Source: Limanda limanda (Eukaryota; Chordata; Actinopteri; Pleuronectiformes; Pleuronectidae). From it: 64,000 bases of DNA. Positions within the stretch are counted from its first letter, which is position 1. Every line of letters begins with the position of its first letter. Under the pieces are notes generated by a model. It was not told where the DNA came from. It saw only the letters and a list, made by a program, of their open reading frames with translations, and searched no databases. Shown piece by piece: positions 63,465 to 64,000 of this stretch. The stretch spans positions 310,001-374,000 of the forward strand of contig NW_026870418.1 of assembly GCF_963576545.1 (NCBI RefSeq), written 5' to 3'. The position numbers were made by a program, and so were the translations under genes.

Positions 63465-64000
63465 GAGATATTCTTGAATAACTTTTTTTGTGAAGGTCGG
63501 AGAGACTTGGAAAGTGGTTGCATCTGGACTAATTTGGGTCCTGCGGATCGATTGGTACCATCCCCGAGCTTGTACGACCTTCGGAAGAGGTCGACCGACG
63601 AAATTCCCCCAAATCTGAGGAGATATTCTTGAATAACTTTTTTTGTGAAGGTCGGAGAGACTTGCAAGTAGGCTCTACCCCCACTAAATGGGGTTGCGCG
63701 CATCGATCAGTACCATCCTTGAGCTTCTCCGACTTTCGGAAGGGTTAGGGTTAGGGTTAGGGATGAAAGCACATAGGAGAAAGAGATATTCTTGAATAAC
63801 TTTTTTTGTGAAGGTCGGAGAGACTTGGAAAGTGGTTGCATCTGGACTAATTTGGGTCCTGCAGATCGATTGGTACCATCCCCGAGCTTGTACGACCTTC
63901 GGAAGAGGTCGACCGACGAAATTCCCCCAAATCTGAGGAGATATTCTTGAATAACTTTTTTTGTGAAGGTCGGAGAGACTTGCAAGTAGGCTCTACCCCC

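Larger units (their letters stand above)
1..64000 (+). repeat. Two-monomer (A/B) satellite array with embedded TTAGGG repeats
   Basis: The window contains only direct head-to-tail copies of monomer A (163 bp, with TTAGGG) and monomer B (155 bp, without). I saw no inverted unit and no foreign insertion. The first B starts at 16. The numbers of A units between the 86 successive B units are: 2,2,2,4,12,2,2,4,5,2,2,6,2,4,2,4,1,2,2,5,4,12,2,2,4,5,2,2,6,2,4,1,2,2,4,1,2,4,1,2,2,4,1,2,4,10,4,8,4,7,9,2,6,2,4,1,2,2,2,4,7,9,2,3,8,2,3,2,10,9,2,6,13,2,3,2,1,2,4,1,1,2,4,1,1. With the length variants listed elsewhere this places every unit and sums to 64,000. Monomer length is close to one nucleosome repeat. 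A structural or heterochromatic role at a chromosome end or centromere is inference; the sequence shows no gene function. Confidence 0.97.
59605..64000 (+). repeat. 1930-bp higher-order repeat, two copies plus a partial third
   Basis: Copies are 59605-61534 and 61535-63464, each 12 monomers (4 B, 7 A163 and 1 A169; A-run barcode 1,2,4,1). A third begins at 63465 and is cut by the window edge 536 bp in. Shared marks include 'cttgaaaaac' (near 60,895 and 62,825), 'gtacaacc' in B (near 61,318 and 63,248) and the A169 blocks. B density is the highest in the window. The first B has a private 'tcgaaagagg' (near 59,722). Confidence 0.9.

Noticed and set aside
1..64000. CRISPR-like array.
   Set aside because: The repeats are 155-169 bp, the 'spacers' are themselves repeated, and there are no cas genes. 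Embedded TTAGGG and the higher-order structure fit a eukaryotic satellite.
1..64000. True terminal telomere.
   Set aside because: TTAGGG runs never exceed four repeats and are always separated by satellite sequence, so these are interstitial telomeric repeats.
1..64000. Ribosomal DNA intergenic spacer or centromeric alpha-satellite-like identity.
   Set aside because: No rRNA segment occurs anywhere, and monomer length near 160-170 bp alone is not evidence of alpha satellite. The sequence is not one I recognise.
1..64000. Plant-type telomere origin (TTTAGGG).
   Set aside because: Every intact repeat checked is TTAGGG. Deviations are TTAGAG (twice) and TTAGTG (once), never TTTAGGG.

Overview
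The whole 64 kb window is one uninterrupted satellite DNA array. I see no protein-coding gene, RNA gene, transposon, CRISPR array or unique sequence in it. Two related monomers are arranged strictly head to tail. Monomer A is 163 bp and carries a block of telomere-type TTAGGG repeats. Monomer B is 155 bp and has no TTAGGG. A vertebrate-type TTAGGG motif inside a long satellite points to a eukaryotic nuclear genome whose telomeres are probably TTAGGG. That motif is shared by animals, many fungi and several protist groups, so I cannot name the organism. A subtelomeric or pericentromeric/heterochromatic position is plausible but is inference.

Units are counted from the 'gagatattc' box. The window then resolves into 15 bp of a leading A, 86 B units, 311 complete A units and 63 bp of a trailing A. 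The 311 A units are 289 of 163 bp, 19 of 157 bp (one TTAGGG fewer), 2 of 169 bp (one more) and a single 164-bp unit (a 1-bp insertion at 42650). These lengths sum exactly to 64,000. Length variation is therefore almost entirely in 6-bp telomere-repeat steps. Two B units are never adjacent; 1 to 13 A units separate them.

The number of A units between successive B units works as a barcode that exposes higher-order repeats. From left to right: a ~12.5-kb superrepeat (1-13994, then 13995 to ~25.0 kb) with an extra 1282-bp tandem copy only in the first; a 3675-bp repeat in two copies (22222-29571); an 801-bp duplication (29572-31010); a 2266-bp repeat (32146 to ~36.1 kb); a partial third copy of the 12.5-kb superrepeat (38131-42467); a right-central zone (42.8-59.6 kb) made of overlapping copies at offsets 8383, 7597, 2584, 3236 and 3888 bp; and a 1930-bp, 12-monomer repeat (59605 to the window end) that appears to run beyond the edge.

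Open reading frames of 60-320 codons, almost all on the minus strand, occur throughout. They result from the repeat: (CCCTAA)n reads as Leu-Thr or Pro-Asn without stops in two of three frames, and both monomer lengths shift the frame at every unit. The interesting content is the architecture: a telomere motif dosed in 0, 3, 4 or 5 GGG tracts per monomer, A/B alternation, and nested amplification with little point divergence.
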